Below, piece by piece: positions 8,874 through 18,392 of a stretch of DNA of 46,951 nucleotides. Source of the DNA: Terriglobales bacterium (lineage in GTDB: Bacteria > Acidobacteriota > Terriglobia > Terriglobales > SCQP01); the NCBI GenBank assembly GCA_025451775.1, contig JANWJU010000053.1, positions 1-46,951 on the forward strand, given 5' to 3'. The position numbers and the translations under genes were made by a program. The notes below the pieces were generated by a model. It searched no databases, was not told where the DNA came from, and saw nothing but the letters and a program-made list of their open reading frames with translations. Each line of letters opens with the position of its first letter. Within the stretch, counting starts at the first letter, position 1.

Positions 8874-10964
8874 TTAAGACGAGAGTTCGCTGAAGTCGGC
8901 GATGCGGGAGAGGCGGGCCACGGTCGCGGCCAGCAGCGAGAGGCGGTTGGCGCGCAAGGCGGGGTCGTCGTCGTTGACGCGGATCTCGTTGAAAAAGCGC
9001 TCCAGCGGTTGCGCTAGTTCCCCGATCGCGGCCAACTCGGCGGCATAACCGGAGTCGGTGGGGATGCCCTCGACGGCATAGAGCAGCGCCTGTTCGGCGG
9101 GGGCGGCGACCAGGTCCGGGTTGACCTTGACCGCGGTCCATTTCTCTTTGCGCACGATGTTGCGGGCGCGTTTGACCACCGCCGCTACCGCCGCCACTTC
9201 CGGAGCGGCCGCCACCGCCTGGCAGCGCAAGGCGGCTTGCAGCGGGTCGTCGCCCCCATGCCCGCCATCGCCGGCGAGTACGGCTTGCACGATGGCGGGG
9301 GCGTAGCCGCCGCTTTCGCGCAGATAAAACGCCAAACGTTCCAGGAAAAACGCGGCCAGCTCCCGCCGCACGTCCTCGATCAGCCGGAAGCTCGCTAGAT
9401 CGCCCAGACCCGCCAAGGCCTGATCCACCGCGGTCTTCAGGTTGAGTTCCAGGCGGCGTTCGATCAGCGTGCGGATCACCGCGTTGGCTTGCCGCCGCAG
9501 GCTAAAGGGATCGGCGCTGCCGGTCGGGACCTCGCCGATGGCGAACATGCCGGCGATGGTGTCGAGCTTGTCGGCCAGCCCCACCGCCGCGCCCACCGCC
9601 GTGCGCGGCGCCGTCTCCCACAGATACTGATCCGCGATGGCGGCGGCGATGGCCGGGCCCAAGCCCTCGGCGCGGGCGTAGTTGCCGCCCATGATGCCTT
9701 GCAACTCGGTAAACTCCTTCACCATCTCGGTGGTGAGATCGCACTTGGCCAACTCGGCGGCGGTCTCCGCCACCGGAGCTTCGCACTCATGATCCGGCTG
9801 CCACTGCCCCGCCAGCCAACCGGCCAGAGCACGCATGCGCCGGCTCTTCTCCCGGTAGCTGCCCAGCTTCGCCTGGAAGGTGACCTGATCGAGCAGCGGC
9901 AGGCGCTGCACCAGGGTCAGCTTCCGGTCCTGCTCCCAGAAGAAGCGGGCATCGCTGAAGCGGGCGCGGAGCACGCGCTCATGGCCATGGCGGATGTAGC
10001 CGCGCGGGTCGCCATCCAGGTTGATGATGGCCACAAAATACGGCTGCAGCGCCCCGGCGGCGTCCTCGACGGCAAAGTACTTTTGGTGATCGCGCATGAC
10101 CGTCACCAGCACTTCGGGCGGCAGCGTGGTCAGGTCGGCGGGATCGAAGCTCCCCAGCACCGCCTCGGGAAACTCGGTGAGATTGACCAGGGTGGAGAGC
10201 AGACCGGCATCGGCGCGCAATCGCAGCCCTTGCGGCAGGACCCGCCCGGCGGCCGTCAAGATGCGCTGCTGCCGCGCGGCGGCGCTGGCGATGACGTGAT
10301 GCTCGGCCCATAACGCCGGGAAAGCGGCGGTCGAAGCCGCCTCGAAGCTGCCGTGGGCGCCGTGGCTGAGCGCGCGATGCCCCCACGACACCCGCCCAGC
10401 GGTGAGCGAGCCCAGCGTGAAGGGGATCACTTCGGCGCCCCAGAGCGCCAGCAGCCAGCGCACCGGACGGATAAAGCGCAGGCCACCGCCCTCGACGCCC
10501 GCGGTCCAGCGCATAGCGCGCGGCGGCTCGACTTCAAGGAACGCTTGCGGAATGATGCTGGCCAGCAGCTCCGCCGCCGCACGGCCACCGCTCGGGCGGC
10601 GCAGAGCCACGTAGTCGCCTTTGGGCGTCGTCACTCGCATCAGAGCTTCGGGGGGCATGGCATTCTTGGCGGCAAAACCCAGCGCCTGTGGTGTGAAACC
10701 GCCGTCGGCACCCACCGCGACCCGCACCGGCGGACCGAGAATCTCCTCCTCGCGGCGGGGCTCGGCTTCAAGCACCGCTTCATGGGTGAAGATCAGCCGG
10801 CGCGGCGTCCAATGCGCCTCGCCGGGCGCACCGTTGACGGCTTGGGCCAACCCCACCTGGTTCAAGTGATGGTTGAGCCGGTCGGCGAACTGGCGCGCCA
10901 AGCCTTCCAACATGCGCGCCGGGATCTCTTCACATCCAATTTCAACTAGCAGCGGTTTAGGCAA
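8874..10964 (-). CDS. glyS: Glycyl-tRNA synthetase beta subunit
   Basis: 696 residues, the usual length for the beta chain of the bacterial alpha2-beta2 glycyl-tRNA synthetase. The N-terminus [15 protein letters not shown] is diagnostic. Other family stretches are [28 protein letters not shown] and the YARAEGL / [34 protein letters not shown] block. The beta chain mainly recognises tRNA(Gly) and works with the catalytic alpha chain in the cytoplasm. The start is a TTG at 10964-10962 that overlaps the 3' end of glyQ by 8 bases; it gives the conserved N-terminus and no better start exists upstream. It is the last gene of a recO-glyQ-glyS operon. Confidence 0.96.
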   Translation of the reverse strand: MPKPLLVEIGCEEIPARMLEGLARQFADRLNHHLNQVGLAQAVNGAPGEAHWTPRRLIFTHEAVLEAEPRREEEILGPPVRVAVGADGGFTPQALGFAAKNAMPPEALMRVTTPKGDYVALRRPSGGRAAAELLASIIPQAFLEVEPPRAMRWTAGVEGGGLRFIRPVRWLLALWGAEVIPFTLGSLTAGRVSWGHRALSHGAHGSFEAASTAAFPALWAEHHVIASAAARQQRILTAAGRVLPQGLRLRADAGLLSTLVNLTEFPEAVLGSFDPADLTTLPPEVLVTVMRDHQKYFAVEDAAGALQPYFVAIINLDGDPRGYIRHGHERVLRARFSDARFFWEQDRKLTLVQRLPLLDQVTFQAKLGSYREKSRRMRALAGWLAGQWQPDHECEAPVAETAAELAKCDLTTEMVKEFTELQGIMGGNYARAEGLGPAIAAAIADQYLWETAPRTAVGAAVGLADKLDTIAGMFAIGEVPTGSADPFSLRRQANAVIRTLIERRLELNLKTAVDQALAGLGDLASFRLIEDVRRELAAFFLERLAFYLRESGGYAPAIVQAVLAGDGGHGGDDPLQAALRCQAVAAAPEVAAVAAVVKRARNIVRKEKWTAVKVNPDLVAAPAEQALLYAVEGIPTDSGYAAELAAIGELAQPLERFFNEIRVNDDDPALRANRLSLLAATVARLSRIADFSELSS

Positions 10965-11859
10965 CCGAAACCTCGGGTTGGGGATATTGCTGGGCCATCC
11001 ACGCGGAGGCGATGCCCACCGCCAGCGCCCGCACCCGTTGGATCAAGCCCACGCGCTGGGTGACGGAGATGGCGCCGCGGGCGTCCAGCAGGTTGAATAG
11101 GTGCGAACAGCGCAGGCACAACTCATAGGCGGCAAGCAGCGGCGCCCGCGGGCGTTCCGCCACGGGCAGCTCGCGGAACTGCTGCAGCAGGCTGCGGCAC
11201 TCCTCCTCATGGCCGTTAAACGCCGTCCAGAGGCGGGCCACGTCGGCCTTCTCAAAGTTGTAGATGGAGTGGTGCAGCTCGTCCAGGTAGCGCACGTCGC
11301 GGTAGCTGAGCTGCTCGTTCCAGCGGATATCGTAGATGGAGTCCACATCCTGCAGGAAGCCGGCGATGCGCTCCATACCATAGGTCAGCTCCACCGCGAT
11401 GGGATCGAGGTCCTGGCCCCCACACTGCTGGAAGTAGGTGAACTGGGTAATCTCCAAGCCGTCCAGCATCACCTGCCATCCCAAGCCCCAGGCACCGAGC
11501 GTCGGCGACTCCCAGTTGTCCTCTTCAAACTTGATGTCGTGGGCGCGAAGGTCGATGCCGATGGCGGTCAGGCTCTCCAGGTAGAGATCCTGGATATCAT
11601 CAGGTGTTGGTTTAATAATCACCTGCAACTGGGTGTGTTTATAGAGGCGATTGGGATTGTCCCCATAGCGCCCGTCGGCCGGGCGGCGGCTGGGTTGCGG
11701 GTACACGACCCGGTAGGGCTTGGGGCCGAGGACGCGCAGAAACGTCTCCGGCGCCATGGTGCCCGCGCCCACCTCCAGATCGAAAGGAAGCTGGATGACG
11801 CAGCCCTGGCGTGCCCAAAACTCCTGCAGTTTAAGGATGAGGTCTTGAAAACTCAGCAT
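10957..11859 (-). CDS. glyQ: Glycyl-tRNA synthetase alpha subunit
   Basis: 300 residues, standard length. It carries the well-known start of the family, [17 protein letters not shown], and then [62 protein letters not shown] and [20 protein letters not shown]. This is the class II catalytic chain that charges tRNA(Gly), active with the beta chain from the next gene. The ATG at 11859 lies inside the 3' end of recO (29-base overlap), so the genes are translated from one message. Confidence 0.97.
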   Translation of the reverse strand: MLSFQDLILKLQEFWARQGCVIQLPFDLEVGAGTMAPETFLRVLGPKPYRVVYPQPSRRPADGRYGDNPNRLYKHTQLQVIIKPTPDDIQDLYLESLTAIGIDLRAHDIKFEEDNWESPTLGAWGLGWQVMLDGLEITQFTYFQQCGGQDLDPIAVELTYGMERIAGFLQDVDSIYDIRWNEQLSYRDVRYLDELHHSIYNFEKADVARLWTAFNGHEEECRSLLQQFRELPVAERPRAPLLAAYELCLRCSHLFNLLDARGAISVTQRVGLIQRVRALAVGIASAWMAQQYPQPEVSVA

Positions 11860-12523
11860 GGGGTTCGAGTTCGGCCACCAGCGGCCAGCTCTTGAGTCCG
11901 GCCTCGATATGATCTTGCAGGCAGTCCTTGAGCCAGCGCCGCAACTCTCGGCCGGGGACGCCGGCAGCCTGCGCCGTCGTCTCCGCCGGCAGTGCCGGCA
12001 ACGGATTCTTGATCATCGCCTGAACAAGATTCAGCGTAGCAGGTTCCCGGTTCCAGACGGTAAAATTTGGCAGGAATCCCCCCAGCCGGACCATCCAAAC
12101 CAAGTAGTAGGTCAGCGGACTCCACACCCCGGCCGCCGGCGCGCGGCGCATCTCTCCCAGCACCAACTCCAGCAGCCGGAACACGGCATCGTTCACCTCC
12201 CGCTCCGGCAGCATCCGGTCGGCAACCTCCGCCATGAGTGCAATGCCGGTCGAGGCGGCCAAATCCACGCTGGCTCCGAGCATGGAGGCGACCAACTCGC
12301 AGTGGTCGATGTTGGCCAAGTCGTGCCCCTCGCGCTCGAAGAACTGCACCCGAACCTGGGTCAGCGTTTCCAGGGTGGCGCCAAACTTGCTCTTCGGCCG
12401 CCGCGCCGCGCGCGCCACGCCCCGGCATTTTCCGTACTCCCGGGTGAAGAAGCTGACGATCTTGTCCGACTCCCTCAAGGGATAAGTACGCAAAACAAAA
12501 GCGTTAGCGGCGCGCAGCGGCAT
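11831..12523 (-). CDS. recO: DNA repair protein RecO
   Basis: 230 residues from the ATG at 12523; longer in-frame extensions to 12571 are not expected because RecO begins with this OB-fold ([25 protein letters not shown]). RecO loads RecA on SSB-coated gaps together with RecR in the RecF pathway. The N-terminal OB-fold (1-80) and the alpha-helical C-terminal domain ([21 protein letters not shown]) are visible. The four cysteines that bind zinc in many RecO proteins are absent: the region after NFTVWN has none. It is the first gene of recO-glyQ-glyS, and recO next to glyQ is a common bacterial arrangement. The 139 bases upstream hold its expected promoter, but no convincing box was found. Confidence 0.88.
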   Translation of the reverse strand: MPLRAANAFVLRTYPLRESDKIVSFFTREYGKCRGVARAARRPKSKFGATLETLTQVRVQFFEREGHDLANIDHCELVASMLGASVDLAASTGIALMAEVADRMLPEREVNDAVFRLLELVLGEMRRAPAAGVWSPLTYYLVWMVRLGGFLPNFTVWNREPATLNLVQAMIKNPLPALPAETTAQAAGVPGRELRRWLKDCLQDHIEAGLKSWPLVAELEPHAEFSRPHP

Positions 12524-12639
12524 ACCGGAGCCTACCACTTTCCAGCGTCCGATAACGCAAATCGTGCACAATCCACCGTCCCGCCTGTGGACAACAAGTT
12601 GACATAATCTTGCCCCTACGGCGCGCCAGCGTGCCTCAT

Positions 12640-12667
12640 AGCTAACAGCTAAAAGCTAATAGCTAGT
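12640..12667. repeat. Four heptamer direct repeats (AGCTAAN)
   Basis: AGCTAAC, AGCTAAA, AGCTAAT and AGCTAGT begin at 12640, 12647, 12654 and 12661, with an exact 7-base period. The last unit runs into the stop codon of the minus-strand M28 gene (12663-12665). The block sits in the 139-base gap ahead of recO. It may be a small tandem array, an AT-rich spacer or a binding site; nothing else was seen in the gap. Confidence 0.7.
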
Positions 12668-13610
12668 TTTGGGAATCAATCATTTCGACCGCCCGCAGCA
12701 CCGTGCGGCCGACGATCATGAGGCTATGTTCCGACACCTTGTCCATGGTGTCCTGGTTGGTGTGGTGGTACTCGCCCATGGCATCGTAGCCGGGGCCCAT
12801 GGGCCCGAAAGTGGCATCGACAACATCGACGACGGGGATGCCGACGTTGGCGAATGAGACCTGATCGTCGATGATGGGCTCGGAGTAGGTGAAGAAGTAC
12901 TGCTCGTAGTGAATTTGTTTGGCCGCAGCGTAGATGAAATCCTGCAGCCAACTGGTCGAGGTCGACTCCTTGTCGACATCGAGGTTCTTGTCCCCGATCA
13001 TATCGAGCAGGAAGAAACCTTTGATGCGCGGAACCAGACCTTCGGCCCTGAGCTGGTTGGCGAGGTGGCGGCTGCCGTAGAGCCCGTCGTTCCCCTGGAA
13101 GGCTTTGACGGCCTCCTCCAGGTCGGTCCACACCAACCAGATCTGCATCTTGGTTTTCGGTGCTCGATGGAGGGCGTCGGCAAATCCCAAAAGGATCGCC
13201 GTCGAGGAGCCGCCGTCGTTGGCGCCGATGAAGCCCGTCTTGAAGAGGGTGTCGTAGTGGCCGGCGAGGATGAAGATGGGCTGATGGGGGATGGCGCTAA
13301 CGTTGAACTTGCCGATCAGGGTGTGAACGGGCACCTTGCCGCGGGGAGTCTCAGCCACGAAATCGTCGGTGGAGAATTGGCCGCCATCGGCGGCAACCAC
13401 GCGCTTGACCAGGTCCTCGGTCTTCTGATGGCCCACCGAACCGGGCATGCGCATGCCGAAGCCGGCGACCTCGGCGTTGTAGAGGTAAGTCTGGTGGGCG
13501 TTAAAGGCGTCGTGGAGCGCCGGCTGCGGCGGGGTGGCCCAAGCGCTGGAGCCGATGGTCGCGAGGGCTACGGCTGCGGCAGGTGCCAAGAGCAGGTCGC
13601 GGAGGTGCAC
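12663..13610 (-). CDS. Secreted M28-family zinc hydrolase, glutaminyl-cyclase-like
   Basis: 315 residues from a GTG at 13610, with a signal peptide ending near SSAWA (about residue 25). Metal-site motifs of the M28 fold occur in order: GHYDT (His118, Asp120), ANDGG (Asp132), LEEA (Glu165-Glu166), LLDMIGD (Asp203) and EYHHTNQDT (His282/283). The segment DGLYGSRHLA after the Glu pair is typical of glutaminyl-peptide cyclotransferases rather than ordinary aminopeptidases. It therefore either trims N-terminal residues or converts N-terminal Gln to pyroglutamate outside the cytoplasm. Both are possible, with the cyclase-like reading slightly preferred. It stands alone on the minus strand between the TolC-type gene and recO. 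Confidence 0.85.
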   Translation of the reverse strand: MHLRDLLLAPAAAVALATIGSSAWATPPQPALHDAFNAHQTYLYNAEVAGFGMRMPGSVGHQKTEDLVKRVVAADGGQFSTDDFVAETPRGKVPVHTLIGKFNVSAIPHQPIFILAGHYDTLFKTGFIGANDGGSSTAILLGFADALHRAPKTKMQIWLVWTDLEEAVKAFQGNDGLYGSRHLANQLRAEGLVPRIKGFFLLDMIGDKNLDVDKESTSTSWLQDFIYAAAKQIHYEQYFFTYSEPIIDDQVSFANVGIPVVDVVDATFGPMGPGYDAMGEYHHTNQDTMDKVSEHSLMIVGRTVLRAVEMIDSQN

Positions 13611-13626
13611 ACCTTGAGTTTAGCGG

Positions 13627-15555
13627 TTATTTAAGGCGGCCGAAGCTAGTGGGTGTGGTCGAGGGGCCGAGTGAGATGTGGTAATCGTCCAGCAGGGTGC
13701 CGCTATCCTTGGCCAGCGTGACCTGGGCGAGCGCGCAGGCTTGCTGGGCGGCCGTTACGGCCTGCTGGGCGGTGGTCAGCGCCGCCTCGGCGGTGAGGAC
13801 GTCGGTGATCGTTCCCTTCCCCAGCCGGTACTTGTCCTGGGCATCGCTGAGCGCCTGTTGCTGGAGGTCGGCGCCTTGGCGCGCGGCGGCCAGTTGGGCG
13901 CGCTCGCCCTCGATATCGATGCGGTCCTCACTGACCTGCTCGGTGACGGTGTTCTGGTCCTTTTGTAGATCGACGCGGGATTGATTGGCTTCCAACTCGG
14001 CGCTGGCCTCGTCGGCGCGGTTGGCCCGGTTCCACACCGGTACGTGGAGCTGAAATCCGACGCCGTAATCGGGCGCACCGTAAGAGAAGACTTTGCCGAC
14101 CGAGGAGCCGAACCCGCCCGGCAGCGAGGGCAGCAGGTCGCCGGCGGGGCACGGGAACGTGGCCACAGCGCACTGTAGGCCACGCCCGGAGACGCCACTT
14201 GAGGTGTAGGACGCAAACAGCGTCAGCGAGGGCAGCAAGGTGTTTTTGCGAATCTTAACGATGAGGTCGTTATTGCTGACGTTGACACGGTCTTCGGCGA
14301 GTTGGGGACTGAAGGCCAGCGCGCGGTTCACGAGTTGGGCGGCGGCGGGCGTGGCGGCAGCAGCGTTTGCAGTGCTGGCCGCGGGGCTGGGAAGCGCGTC
14401 GGTGGGAACGACGCGGGCGGTGATGAGGTTGGCCGACCATTGCTTGGCCAGGAACAACTTCAGCTTCGATCCCGCCTTCTGAAACGCGGTGAGCGCGGCC
14501 AGGCTGGCCTGGTGGGCGGTGAGCAGCGTGGCCTGGGCGGTGATGCGATTGGCGGCGGGGACTTTGCCGTCCTTCACCAGCTCGAGGGTGTCGTCGTAGG
14601 TGTGCTGGGCGTTCTGTTCGGCTTGCTCGGCGATCTCGACCTGGCGCTGGGCGGCGGCCAACGCCCAGTACTGCCCCGCCGCCGCGGCCACGATGGTGGT
14701 GACCTGGGCTTTGTAGTAGGCGTCGGCGTACTTGAGACTGTTGGCGCCCATAATTATGCCGGCGCGGTTGACGGCGCGGCTGCCACCGTTGAAAAACTGC
14801 TGCTGGATACCAATGCTGATATCAGAGGTGATCTGCGGATTGAGAAAGAGCTGCTCCGAGTTCTGGTACTGGCGGAAGGCGCCGGCGCTGATGCTGTAGC
14901 CGGTCCCAGTGGTAAAGCTCTGGCCGAACGAGCCATAACCGGAGGCTTGGTTGAGGATCTGTTCCGCCGTGCCGTAAAGCACGGCATTGGCGAGGGGCTG
15001 GCGGGAGTGCTCGTCGGCGAAGGTGAACTCAAAGCTGGGATCGTAGCCGCCGCCACCGCCGTGCACGCCGGAGCCGCCGCCCACGGCCGAACCGGCGTTA
15101 CTGCCGCCCCCGCCGCCGCCGCCATTGCCGCTGGCGCCGATGGCGCCGGAGAACAGCGCGCTCGAGATCGTCTCCCCCGCCACGCCGCGCGCCGTGCCCC
15201 CCGCCAGCGTGCGCAGGTAATCGGGCTGGGCGAGCAGGCGGGCGTAGCTGGCGTCGGCGATGTCGAGATCGGAGGTGAGGGCGAGCTGCAGGACTTGCCG
15301 CAAGGATAAATACAGGGTCCCAGTGGCGGCCTGCCGTCTCAGTGCGGCCGCATTGCTCAAATCCGGGGGAGCGATATTGGCGGGCTGATACCGCTGCCAA
15401 AAGTTGGACCAGCCGCCCCGTTGGAAGGCGTCCAGGCGCGCCGGGGCCGCGGTGTTGGCGACGGTGCTGGCGGCGGGGGTGGGGGCTTGGGCGCCGAGGC
15501 CGGCCGTCAGCAGCCCCGCCATCAGGGCAATTTGCGGCCACTTCACTTGGTTCAC
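13627..15555 (-). CDS. TolC-family outer-membrane export channel
   Basis: 642 residues. The GTG at 15555 overlaps the stop of the ATPase gene (GTGA), which settles the start. Residues 1-22 are a signal peptide (WPQIALMAGLLTAGLGAQA). Two outer-membrane-efflux repeats follow, each with long alanine/glutamine-rich helices (about 350-430 and 530-610), including the family-typical RYKLG-like DKYRLGKGTITDVLTAEAAL near the end. A glycine-rich, low-complexity insert at about 140-170 in the first repeat is unusual for TolC proteins. The protein should form the trimeric outer-membrane duct for the adaptor and ATPase encoded just upstream. The substrate is unknown. Confidence 0.9.
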   Translation of the reverse strand: MNQVKWPQIALMAGLLTAGLGAQAPTPAASTVANTAAPARLDAFQRGGWSNFWQRYQPANIAPPDLSNAAALRRQAATGTLYLSLRQVLQLALTSDLDIADASYARLLAQPDYLRTLAGGTARGVAGETISSALFSGAIGASGNGGGGGGGSNAGSAVGGGSGVHGGGGGYDPSFEFTFADEHSRQPLANAVLYGTAEQILNQASGYGSFGQSFTTGTGYSISAGAFRQYQNSEQLFLNPQITSDISIGIQQQFFNGGSRAVNRAGIIMGANSLKYADAYYKAQVTTIVAAAAGQYWALAAAQRQVEIAEQAEQNAQHTYDDTLELVKDGKVPAANRITAQATLLTAHQASLAALTAFQKAGSKLKLFLAKQWSANLITARVVPTDALPSPAASTANAAAATPAAAQLVNRALAFSPQLAEDRVNVSNNDLIVKIRKNTLLPSLTLFASYTSSGVSGRGLQCAVATFPCPAGDLLPSLPGGFGSSVGKVFSYGAPDYGVGFQLHVPVWNRANRADEASAELEANQSRVDLQKDQNTVTEQVSEDRIDIEGERAQLAAARQGADLQQQALSDAQDKYRLGKGTITDVLTAEAALTTAQQAVTAAQQACALAQVTLAKDSGTLLDDYHISLGPSTTPTSFGRLK

Positions 15556-16274
15556 TGGGGGCTGCTCACCGACAACGGCTGTTCCTCCGCCGGCGCATCG
15601 ACGATCTGGCCGTCGAACAAATGCACGATACGATCGGCGTAGCGCGAGAAGCGCGGATCGTGGGTCACCATGCAGATGGTCGCGCCCGCAGCATGGAGCT
15701 CGTGCAGCAGGTCCATGACGGCGTCGCCGTTTTTGGAATCGAGGTTGCCGGTGGGCTCGTCCGCCAGCAGGATGCTGGGTTTGCCCACCAGCGCTCGGGC
15801 CACGGCCACGCGCTGCTGCTGGCCGCCGGAGAGCTGGCTGGGAAGATGGCGGGCGCGGTGCCCCATGCCGACCTTCTCCAGCGCTTCCAGGCACCGCCGC
15901 TTGCGCTCCCCTGCCCCTACGCCCCGGTAGGTCAGCGGCAGCTCGACGTTTTCATAAACCGATAGATCACCAATCAGGTTGAAGCTCTGGAAAATAAAGC
16001 CGATCTCGCGGTTGCGGATGCGCGAAAGCTGGCCCAGGTTCAGGTGCGCCACGGATTGCTGGTTGAGCGTGTACTCGCCGGTGGAGGGCGTGTCGAGCAG
16101 GCCCAAAATCGACAGCAGCGTCGATTTCCCGCACCCGGAGGGTCCGCCGATGGCGACAAACTCGCCCGCTCGGACCTGCAAGCTGATGTCGGCGAGGGCG
16201 TGGGTCTCGACCTCGTCGGTATAGAAGATCTTGCTAATACCCTGCAGGGCGATGACGGATGGGGCTTGGGGCAT
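15552..16274 (-). CDS. ABC exporter ATPase, MacB/LolD type
   Basis: 240 residues from the ATG at 16274, preceded by AGGAG. It is a single nucleotide-binding domain with Walker A GPSGCGKS (44-51), Q-loop region IGFIFQSFNL (91-100), signature LSGGQ (148-152), Walker B ILLADEP (168-174) followed by TGNLD, and the H-loop VTHD. The lead-in DEVETHALADISLQVRAGEFVAIGGPSG is characteristic of the MacB/LolD group, which drives export or lipoprotein extraction by mechanotransmission rather than import. It lies 22 bases after the adaptor gene and overlaps the channel gene by 4 bases. In MacB the ATPase is fused to its permease; here the protein ends after the ATPase and no separate permease gene is present. 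Confidence 0.93.
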   Translation of the reverse strand: MPQAPSVIALQGISKIFYTDEVETHALADISLQVRAGEFVAIGGPSGCGKSTLLSILGLLDTPSTGEYTLNQQSVAHLNLGQLSRIRNREIGFIFQSFNLIGDLSVYENVELPLTYRGVGAGERKRRCLEALEKVGMGHRARHLPSQLSGGQQQRVAVARALVGKPSILLADEPTGNLDSKNGDAVMDLLHELHAAGATICMVTHDPRFSRYADRIVHLFDGQIVDAPAEEQPLSVSSPQ

Positions 16275-16296
16275 GGGTTCTCCTGCTATAGACCTG

Positions 16297-17601
16297 CTAG
16301 TGAATGGCAACCGGCGGGCTGAAGCGCACCTGGCTGTAGCTGTCGTCGGCAGAGGTATCGGAGAGCACGACCCAATCGCCGACATTGAGGCCGCGCACGA
16401 CTTGGACGGTAGTGACCGACGCCTTGCCCAATTCGACTTGCACGCGGCTGGCGCCGCGCCCGTCGGGCGAGATGCGGAACATGCTGACGGTTTGATCGGG
16501 TTGGCCGAACGCCGGCCGGCCCACATAGACGACGTTGGGAAGGGTCTCGATGTCGATGGTGCCATCGACGCTGAGATCGGGCCGCGCACCCGGCGGCAAG
16601 GCGCCGTCGAGAGCGACATCGACGGCCACTGTGCCGTTGAGGGCGTTGGGATCGATGCGGATGACGTGGCCAGGGACGACGCCGTTGTGGGTGTCGATGG
16701 TGGCGGGCTGGTTGAGGGCGACGTCGCGGGCGTCGGTTTCGGCGACCTTGATCTCCGCCTTGAGCTTTTGCGGCTGAACCACGCGGGCCACGGCGGTTCC
16801 CACCGTCACCCACTGCCCCACTTGCAGTGGCGTGGCGGCGGCCGTACCGGAGCCCACGTCCAAACCTTCAAGTAATCCATCAATGCCGGCCCGGACGTCG
16901 AGCGCGGCCACCTGCGTCTGGGCCAATTCCGCGGCATTTTTCATCTGCGCGACTTTGGCCTGGGAGGAGTCAATCTGGGCGGTATTGGAGGCGGCGAGGG
17001 TTTGGAGCCGCTTTTGGCCGATTTCGACCTGCTGCCCGAGGCCATCGGCTTTGGCGGCGTCGGTGGAGGCATCGAGCTCGGCGACCAAGCCGCGCGCGAC
17101 CAGAGTTTTGTCGTTATCGCTGAGCAGGCGCGCCTGGCGGTACTCGGCTTCCAGGTTGGCTTGGGTCGATTGCGCATCGAGCTGCGCGGCCTGGAGGGTG
17201 GCGCGCAGGTTGGCGAGATCGGCCTCGGCGCCCTGCAGCTGGGCTTGGGCATTGGCCAGCGCCTGCACCACGGTGGGGTTGGCCAACCGCACCAGCACGG
17301 TCGAGGCCTTGACGGCGCTTCCCGGCAGCACCGGAATCTCCTCGACCCGGCCCTCGGAGATGGCCGGGATGGTGCGTACTTCGACCGGCACCAGCGTCCC
17401 TAAACCCCGTACTTGCCTCACCATGGTCCCGCGCTTGACCTGATCAGGCCACACCGAGCTGCCGTCCAGCGTGGGCGGCGCCGGCTTCAGCCTGGCCACC
17501 GCCAAGCCGGCGATGACCAGCAACACGACGATGGCGCTGGCCAGCGCCCAGCGCCGCCGCTGCCGCCGCTTCAGAAATTCGGGATCGCGCGCTTTGTCCA
17601 T
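16297..17601 (-). CDS. Periplasmic adaptor (HlyD/MacA family)
   Basis: 434 residues. A basic N-terminus and one membrane helix (about 19-37, ALASAIVVLLVIAGLAVA) anchor it in the inner membrane. A barrel-sandwich/lipoyl half (TIPAISEGRVEEIPVLPGSAVKASTVLVRL) precedes a long coiled-coil hairpin rich in Ala/Gln/Glu (about 115-245), then the second lipoyl half, a beta-barrel and a membrane-proximal domain (VELGKASVTTVQVVRGLNVGDWVVLSD). This is the standard adaptor of tripartite export pumps, linking an inner-membrane transporter to a TolC duct. It is the first gene of the adaptor-ATPase-channel operon. A 6-bp inverted repeat upstream (17650-17672) is a candidate operator. Confidence 0.92.
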   Translation of the reverse strand: MDKARDPEFLKRRQRRRWALASAIVVLLVIAGLAVARLKPAPPTLDGSSVWPDQVKRGTMVRQVRGLGTLVPVEVRTIPAISEGRVEEIPVLPGSAVKASTVLVRLANPTVVQALANAQAQLQGAEADLANLRATLQAAQLDAQSTQANLEAEYRQARLLSDNDKTLVARGLVAELDASTDAAKADGLGQQVEIGQKRLQTLAASNTAQIDSSQAKVAQMKNAAELAQTQVAALDVRAGIDGLLEGLDVGSGTAAATPLQVGQWVTVGTAVARVVQPQKLKAEIKVAETDARDVALNQPATIDTHNGVVPGHVIRIDPNALNGTVAVDVALDGALPPGARPDLSVDGTIDIETLPNVVYVGRPAFGQPDQTVSMFRISPDGRGASRVQVELGKASVTTVQVVRGLNVGDWVVLSDTSADDSYSQVRFSPPVAIH

Positions 17602-17988
17602 GCTTCAGTGCTTACGCAGCCGCCGCCAGTTTGGTTCCCAACCTTAAAGAACCGGCGCACGCGTTTCCGGTTACTGTGACACCGGCTCAAACCAAAACGC
17701 AACCCGGCCCGGCGTGAGGCCCCGCTCTGCTCGTGGCATTTCCACGTTGCCTCCAGCGGATTGCGGGTGCTGAGGGTGATCGATGGCTTTCCCCGGGAGG
17801 GCTGGCCGATTGAGGTCGCCCCAGCAGCTCCAGGGGGGCGCGTGGTGCGAATCCTAGAGCGTTCGTTGCAATAACGGGCTGGAACTGGGCGACCGCCGCT
17901 ACCTCATCTGGTGCGAGCGGCGGTCCTTGCGCGCCGCGGCCGTGGCCGGGCTCTGCCGGCGCGCCGATGACACCCGCGCCTGCGTGGC
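17602..17988. other. 387-base gap ahead of the export operon; possible gene remnant
   Basis: AACCGG (17650-17655) and CCGGTT (17667-17672) form a 6-bp dyad with an 11-base centre, 50-70 bases upstream of the adaptor start; this could be an operator. Farther away, plus-strand frames read like eroded protein: 17767-17874 encodes VIDGFPREGWPIEVAP and then stops. The next frame from 17873 encodes ELGDRRYLIWCERRSL and more before running into the STAS gene from its 3' side. Together they suggest a short gene broken by a frameshift, but no family is recognised. No convincing sigma-70 promoter was found. Confidence 0.35.
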
Positions 17989-18348
17989 TCAGGCCTTGAC
18001 CGAGGCGGGGAAGCTTGCGACCGCCGCCGCTTCGTCGTCGTAGATGTCGAAGACCGTCAGCAGCTTGGTGATCACCAGCAGTTCTTGCAGGTGGCCGTGC
18101 ACGCGCGTGAGCTTGATGTGCGCGCCTTTGCTGGCGGCGGTGGTGTGCAATCCCACCAGCGTGCCCAGGCCGCTGCTGTCGATGTAGTCGAGCTTGTCCA
18201 GGTCAAGGACGATGCGGGTGCGGCCCGCCTCCAGCAGTTGCTTGACCGCTTCGCGCAGGTCGTTGGTTTCCGCGCCCAGCGTCAGCCGGCCATTGGCCAC
18301 GATGATGCTGACGCCTTGGGTTTCGTGGGACTTGAGTGAGATCGCCAT
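17989..18348 (-). CDS. STAS-domain anti-sigma factor antagonist-like protein
   Basis: 119 residues, a lone STAS domain. The diagnostic phosphorylation loop is present as YIDSSGLGTLVGLH (55-68); Ser59, in the DSSGLG motif, is the residue normally phosphorylated by a partner anti-sigma kinase. The N-terminal strand (GVSIIVANGRLTLG) and the C-terminal helix fit SpoIIAA/RsbV proteins. These bind an anti-sigma factor and release a sigma factor when unphosphorylated. No kinase, phosphatase or sigma gene is adjacent, so the partner must be elsewhere. No good ribosome binding site precedes the ATG at 18348. Confidence 0.9.
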   Translation of the reverse strand: MAISLKSHETQGVSIIVANGRLTLGAETNDLREAVKQLLEAGRTRIVLDLDKLDYIDSSGLGTLVGLHTTAASKGAHIKLTRVHGHLQELLVITKLLTVFDIYDDEAAAVASFPASVKA

Positions 18349-18392
18349 AAAAGTATCCGTATGATCCTGGGGGCAATTCTACATGAGCACGT

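Noticed and set aside
12560-12604. DnaA boxes and a TTGACA -35 near recO, suggesting an origin
   Set aside because: TTGTCCACA and TTGTGCACG are near-matches only, just two in number, with no AT-rich unwinding region and no dnaA/dnaN nearby; TTGACA at 12599 has no -10 at a proper distance.
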